Origin: a virus
Virus record (IMG/VR): IMGVR_UViG_3300027969_004512
Coordinates: 1 to 24,609 of that record
Reading direction: 5' to 3' (one strand)
Length of the DNA stretch: 24,609 bases
The notes below the pieces were generated by a model. That model saw nothing but the letters and a program-made list of their open reading frames with translations, did not search any database and was not told the DNA's origin. Numbering within the stretch: the first letter of the stretch is position 1; each line of letters starts with the position of its first letter. The translations under genes and the position numbers were made by a program. Positions 21,764 to 24,609 of the stretch are shown one piece after another.

Positions 21764-22737
21764 TTTTTTGATTCAGAAAATGAGGGTAGACCCCATTGTT
21801 GGACAAACTCTCTCAACTCTCGCAATGAGAGACTATAGCTTTCTGCAAATTCTTTTTCCGATTTTGCAGAGCTATAAAGAGAAATTAAGGCTTCACGAGG
21901 TGCCACTGGTGCCGCAAACAACATCTTTGTCAGATCAACTTCCATACGGGAAAGAGATTTTGCGTCCCGAACATAATCGTCAAATGCTTGAATAGCATTG
22001 GGATAAATCGGTTGAATTAGATCATATACTGCTTGGGCAAAAACTCTGATTTCATATTGAGCATGTGAGTCCATGCGTAGCTTCATCAGATGCATCATAT
22101 TATGCAAGTTTTGTGTCCAATATAGCTCCGTATAGTTGGCGACTGGCAAGACGGTTCTAGCTAATTCACGAGCAATGCCGGAAAAATCATCGTCTAATAA
22201 AGAATCGACATCATCTCCATATGGTTCGTACATATCATCTATATCAGAACCTCGTTCTCCCAAAAGAGTTCGATAGACGTTGTAGGAATGATCATTGGCA
22301 TTTTTAATTAACCACTGAACACCTTCTTTTGATTTATCTGAAATATTTCCATCACGACCTTGCTTATTGTCCAAACTTTGTGGCTGGATATGATCAAGTG
22401 TCGGCATATAGAATTCATCAGTCATCACAGAATATCGACCCGAATATTCGTTTAAACTAGCGGTACGGTGGCGAACCCATTGTCTCATAACAAAAATTGG
22501 CATTTTTATATGAATCTTGATCTGGCACATCTCGAACGGGGAAGTGTGTTTATGCTTCATTAAATAACGAATTAAACCACGATCTTCTAATACTGTCTTA
22601 GTTCCGTCGCCATAGGATACGCGGGCGGCTTGTACTATAGATGAATCGGTTCCCATAGTTTCTATTAGACCGACAAATCCATGGTCTAATACGGGAACAT
22701 ATTTTGAATCACTTAATATTTCATGTTGTTTTGTCAT
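21760..22737 (-). CDS. thyX: FAD-dependent thymidylate synthase ThyX
   Basis: 325 residues. The ThyX signature RHRxxSxNEySxRY is present as RHRTASLNEYSGRYS (89-103), preceded by HTSPFEMCQIKIHIKMP (64-80), typical of the family. The C-terminal half carries ARTVLPVANYTELYWT and RMDSHAQYEIRVFA. It makes dTMP from dUMP with methylenetetrahydrofolate and FAD/NADPH in the cytoplasm, feeding phage DNA synthesis. It is longer than most family members owing to a charged insertion around 160-182 (SDIDDMYEPYGDDVDSLLDD) and a C-terminal extension. The start has only a weak GAGAATAG site, and the upstream gene ends eight bases before it, so translation is probably coupled. T4 itself uses the unrelated thymidylate synthase Td. 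Confidence 0.97.
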   Translation of the reverse strand: MTKQHEILSDSKYVPVLDHGFVGLIETMGTDSSIVQAARVSYGDGTKTVLEDRGLIRYLMKHKHTSPFEMCQIKIHIKMPIFVMRQWVRHRTASLNEYSGRYSVMTDEFYMPTLDHIQPQSLDNKQGRDGNISDKSKEGVQWLIKNANDHSYNVYRTLLGERGSDIDDMYEPYGDDVDSLLDDDFSGIARELARTVLPVANYTELYWTQNLHNMMHLMKLRMDSHAQYEIRVFAQAVYDLIQPIYPNAIQAFDDYVRDAKSLSRMEVDLTKMLFAAPVAPREALISLYSSAKSEKEFAESYSLSLRELREFVQQWGLPSFSESKN

Positions 22738-22745
22738 GTCTATTC

Positions 22746-23048
22746 TCAGCTATAGAAATTAGATGAAGAGTGTGCTATTTCATGCTCTTTGATCACGGTT
22801 GATAATATTTCATCCAATTCTGGGCAAACCATCATTAGAACAATACAAAAATGGTCCCATTCTGATTTCAAACTTGGATTATCGAGGATAGCTTTTTGCA
22901 TTTCCAAATAAAATTTACCGGCAAGATGCTCGCGATACATTTTATCTTTGAGATTGCATATTTCGGCATCTTTTGAACGAACACGTTCATTAAGCTCCGA
23001 AATTTTTCGGGCTTGTGTTTCGATCATTCGTTGATCACTGTTAATCAT
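22746..23048 (-). CDS. Unknown protein, 100 aa, N-terminal coiled coil
   Basis: Not recognised. The first ~35 residues form a charged coiled coil (RMIETQARKISELNERVRSK), and the rest is helical with a hydrophobic core (SEWDHFCIVLMMVCPELDEI). No membrane span is likely because the hydrophobic stretch is short and flanked by acids. AAGGA lies eight bases before the ATG but is inside the 3' arm of a terminator-like hairpin, so translation may depend on unfolding of that structure. The gene leads into thyX after eight bases and may set the expression level of thyX. Confidence 0.75.
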   Translation of the reverse strand: MINSDQRMIETQARKISELNERVRSKDAEICNLKDKMYREHLAGKFYLEMQKAILDNPSLKSEWDHFCIVLMMVCPELDEILSTVIKEHEIAHSSSNFYS

Positions 23049-23087
23049 AAAAAAAATCCTTGATATAAATTAATATACCAAGGATTT
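23049..23087 (-). terminator. Terminator hairpin overlapping the next ribosome binding site
   Basis: On the minus strand AAATCCTTG pairs with CAAGGATTT (9 bp, plus four inner A-T pairs after one mismatch), followed by eight T and then the ATG at 23048. The AAGGA of the 100-residue gene is the 3' arm of the stem. It also ends the upstream 105-residue gene, whose stop codon is at its 5' edge. Confidence 0.75.
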
Positions 23088-23089
23088 GA

Positions 23090-23407
23090 TTAAATGTCTT
23101 TATTTTTATGATCTAATGGTGGATTAGGCGGTTGATTTTCTTCAGAAAGTTTACGATTAATTTCATCGTATATTTCGTTTACACCAAACGCAATTGCCTC
23201 CCGTATTTTTCTAATATTCAATATAATACGGGCTTCTGAAAGTTTTCGTCTTTCCGGTCCTCGCATAATTTTTGCGAGTTCCGCTCCACGAAGCACTCTT
23301 TCATTTCCATTGAAATCGGTTACTTTTGCTAAAACAATAAATTCCAATGGTACTTCATCGGGATCGATGCTTTGGATAATATCTTCAAATAGATCACTAG
23401 GGGTCAT
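23090..23407 (-). CDS. Unknown protein, 105 aa
   Basis: Not recognised. It has an acidic N-terminus (DLFEDIIQSIDPDEVPLEFI), a short beta-like segment (IVLAKVTDFNGNERVLRGAE), a basic helix (RGPERRKLSEARIILNIRKI) and a polar, Pro/Asn-rich end. There are no cysteines and no membrane span. The ribosome binding site is strong (AAGGAGGAC, six bases before the ATG) and directly abuts an 11-bp inverted repeat (23420-23454). The gene is followed at once by a terminator hairpin, so it may be transcribed at a higher level than its neighbours. Confidence 0.78.
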   Translation of the reverse strand: MTPSDLFEDIIQSIDPDEVPLEFIVLAKVTDFNGNERVLRGAELAKIMRGPERRKLSEARIILNIRKIREAIAFGVNEIYDEINRKLSEENQPPNPPLDHKNKDI

Positions 23408-23419
23408 AGAAAGTCCTCC

Positions 23420-23454
23420 TTAACATAAGTATTTACCCGAATAACTTATGTTAA
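23420..23454 (-). promoter_or_regulatory. 11-bp inverted repeat abutting a strong ribosome binding site
   Basis: TTAACATAAGT and ACTTATGTTAA are perfect complements separated by 13 bases. On the minus strand the 3' arm runs straight into AAGGAGGAC. It may be a 5' stabilising hairpin or an operator. Confidence 0.45.
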
Positions 23455-23456
23455 AT

Positions 23457-23485
23457 AAACCTCCGGTAATTACTACCGGAGGTTT
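23457..23485 (-). terminator. Hairpin terminator holding the stop codon of the 88-aa gene
   Basis: AAACCTCCGGTA pairs with TACCGGAGGTTT over 12 bp around a five-base loop. The last codons of the 88-residue gene form the 5' arm and its TAG lies at the top of the stem and loop. The T-rich tail is ATTTAAC, so termination may be partial. Confidence 0.7.
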
Positions 23486-23739
23486 CCTGATTTTTTCATA
23501 ATAATGCTATGTTCAAGGGCAGCAAGAATTACTGCTGCTGCTTTAATCATATCGTCTTCGAATTCTTCAATAGGTTGAGACATGTGCTTTCGTGTAGCAG
23601 TTTGTGAAAAATAATAGGAAGCAATAGCTATCCAATCATTCGGGGTATTTTTCATGTCCCATTCAGAACCAGGAAGATCACATTGTTTATCCCGTTCTTC
23701 TAAAATCTTTTGAATAAAATCTTGACGAAGTTTTGACAT
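23473..23739 (-). CDS. Unknown small phage protein, 88 aa
   Basis: Not assigned a function. The arrangement 'KILEERDKQCDLPGSEWDMK' then 'TPNDWIAIASYYF' and 'EFEDDMIKAAAVILAALEHS' resembles a type of small helical protein found in many phages, often near replication and nucleotide genes; this is recollection rather than a search. The ATG overlaps the stop of the upstream 219-residue gene (TAATG), which shows translational coupling. Its 3' end runs into the terminator hairpin. Confidence 0.75.
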   Translation of the reverse strand: MSKLRQDFIQKILEERDKQCDLPGSEWDMKNTPNDWIAIASYYFSQTATRKHMSQPIEEFEDDMIKAAAVILAALEHSIIMKKSGNLR

Positions 23740-24398
23740 TAAGCTTTTGGTGCCGAAGTCTTTCTTGGGGCCTTAGCAGTAACCTTAGTTGCTTTCTTAG
23801 GAGCAACCTTTTCTGGAACTACTTCGGTATTTAAGCTAAAAGCCTTACTCGCCGTAGGTTTTTCATGTTGTGATCTAAGTTGCGGAGCAAAGCTATAAGC
23901 ACGTTCGCGCTTATTGCGTGCTTCGGCTTCAAGCATCTCAGCTTCCTGTAGAAGTCCATTTGCTACACCGAGACCATCTTGTTTAGCATCTGCTTCTTGA
24001 TTAGAAGTATATGGGTTGAACTTACTGGTTTCTGCGTTGTTTTGTGGAACTAATCTTCCAAGATTTTCCAAAATCTTCCTTAGAGGATATGGTTGATTTG
24101 GTGCTGGATACATAATTACATTATCTACCGAGACCGAAACTAGAAGATTTGCCGAATGCAGAGATTGTAGCAAAGTTTCGGTACTTTCTGGCATAAGTCT
24201 ACGACCAAGAACCGAACCTAGATTTTCATCACCTTGGCCTTCTGGACTTTCCAGAATCTGCATAAGGTATTGCTCCCAGCGAGGAGGAAGATTGTCGGTA
24301 GAAACTACCAACGAGTGATCTTCCTTTCCTGGGATTTGCATAAAGACTACTACGATCTTTTGATCGGTATTAGCCATACGTCCAATGTGTCTTTTCAT
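23739..24398 (-). CDS. Unknown protein with basic, histone-like C-terminal tail
   Basis: 219 residues. The first ~120 form a folded-looking domain (IVVVFMQIPGKEDHSLVVST, then LGSVLGRRLMPESTETLLQS and VDNVIMYPAPNQPYPLRKIL). The pattern reminds me of unknown proteins in T4-like cyanophages. A helical linker follows. The last ~30 residues are a Lys/Ala/Pro tail (KKATKVTAKAPRKTSAPKA) resembling histone H1 or AlgP-type tails, likely to bind nucleic acid. The ATG at 24398 has GGAT five bases upstream; a second ATG at codon 8 is an alternative. No promoter is evident in the 22 bases to the preceding gene, so it is cotranscribed with it. Confidence 0.78.
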   Translation of the reverse strand: MKRHIGRMANTDQKIVVVFMQIPGKEDHSLVVSTDNLPPRWEQYLMQILESPEGQGDENLGSVLGRRLMPESTETLLQSLHSANLLVSVSVDNVIMYPAPNQPYPLRKILENLGRLVPQNNAETSKFNPYTSNQEADAKQDGLGVANGLLQEAEMLEAEARNKRERAYSFAPQLRSQHEKPTASKAFSLNTEVVPEKVAPKKATKVTAKAPRKTSAPKA

Positions 24399-24420
24399 TT
24401 TTAATCCAATTAATTAAAAG

Positions 24421-24609
24421 TTATGCTACCGCTGTTGCCAATGCTTCTTCATTAGAATCGGTGGCAGATTCTAATGTCGCTTCTGTAGCATCATCTTCTG
24501 ACGCATTAGTTTCGACTTGTTGTTGAGCAAAATTTACAAAATTGTTCAAACGATTGCGAACAGCCAATACTTGTTCGATAGTACTCCAACCTTTGAATGC
24601 ACCTTGCTC
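24421..24609 (-). CDS. Unknown protein, C-terminal 62 residues only
   Basis: The frame enters from the window edge and ends at a TAA at 24421-24423. A helical part (GAFKGWSTIEQVLAVRNRLN) is followed by a Gln-rich stretch and a strongly acidic Ala/Thr/Glu tail ending LATAVA. The 'GAFKG...V...LNNFV' pattern resembles short conserved proteins of T4-like environmental phages with no known function. The start and full length lie outside the window. Confidence 0.7.
   Translation of the reverse strand, partial: EQGAFKGWSTIEQVLAVRNRLNNFVNFAQQQVETNASEDDATEATLESATDSNEEALATAVA

Noticed and set aside
21435-21806. Longer 123-residue form of the dsbA-like gene
   Set aside because: The extra N-terminus overlaps the end of thyX and spans the promoter and palindrome; the ATG at 21698 has a good ribosome binding site.
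1-24609. CRISPR arrays, insertion sequences, rRNA or intact tRNA genes
   Set aside because: No regularly spaced repeats, transposase genes or terminal inverted repeats, and no complete cloverleaf was found by reading both strands.

Overview
The window is part of an AT-rich genome of a T4-like (contractile-tailed) bacteriophage of the environmental 'marine/far-T4' kind. Hallmarks on the minus strand are T4-type baseplate wedge proteins gp6 and gp25, a family B DNA polymerase like gp43, a sliding clamp like gp45, the FEN-type RNase H and a DsbA-like late-transcription protein. Copies of the T4-type late promoter core (ATAAATA and variants) precede structural genes. ThyX, a peroxiredoxin, PAS domains and an M16 peptidase fit phages of oligotrophic aquatic bacteria. 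The host cannot be read from the sequence; an alphaproteobacterium is a guess resting mainly on the M16 peptidase.

Layout. 1-8.2 kb: virion module, almost all minus strand: gp6 (3' part outside the window), gp25, a fibre with a C-terminal S74 self-cleaving chaperone, a small Ig-like protein broken by a frameshift, a 681-residue protein with three putative Ig (He_PIG) repeats, and a nucleotidyltransferase-like protein. One small unknown gene (2907-3278) runs the other way. 8.2-9.6 kb: plus-strand bacterial-type SSB and an unknown 170-residue protein, each followed by a strong intrinsic terminator, then a tRNA-like remnant. 9.6-10.9 kb: minus-strand M16B zinc peptidase with an intact active site. 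10.9-14.2 kb: plus-strand genes: two overlapping unknown genes behind a late promoter, a small orphan, a one-span membrane/coiled-coil protein and a PAS-only protein. 14.2-24.6 kb: a continuous minus-strand replication and nucleotide module. In transcription order it holds a truncated unknown gene, unknowns of 219, 88, 105 and 100 residues, thyX, dsbA-like, DNA polymerase, peroxiredoxin, sliding clamp, a 241-residue unknown, RNase H, a 69-residue unknown and a DUF3307 membrane protein.

How it works together. Polymerase, clamp, RNase H and SSB form the core of a T4-like replisome (clamp loader, helicase and primase are not here), ThyX supplies dTMP, and the DsbA-like protein probably assists late transcription. 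Late promoters then drive baseplate, fibre and associated proteins. The most unusual points are: late promoters placed so close to three start codons that the mRNAs would be leaderless; a lone plus-strand late promoter feeding a gene-free tract of consecutive hairpins inside the minus-strand replication module (possible ncRNA); a phage M16 peptidase next to a tRNA-like scar; a PAS-only sensor protein; hairpins that overlap ribosome binding sites; and a perfect 14-bp palindrome in a promoter spacer.
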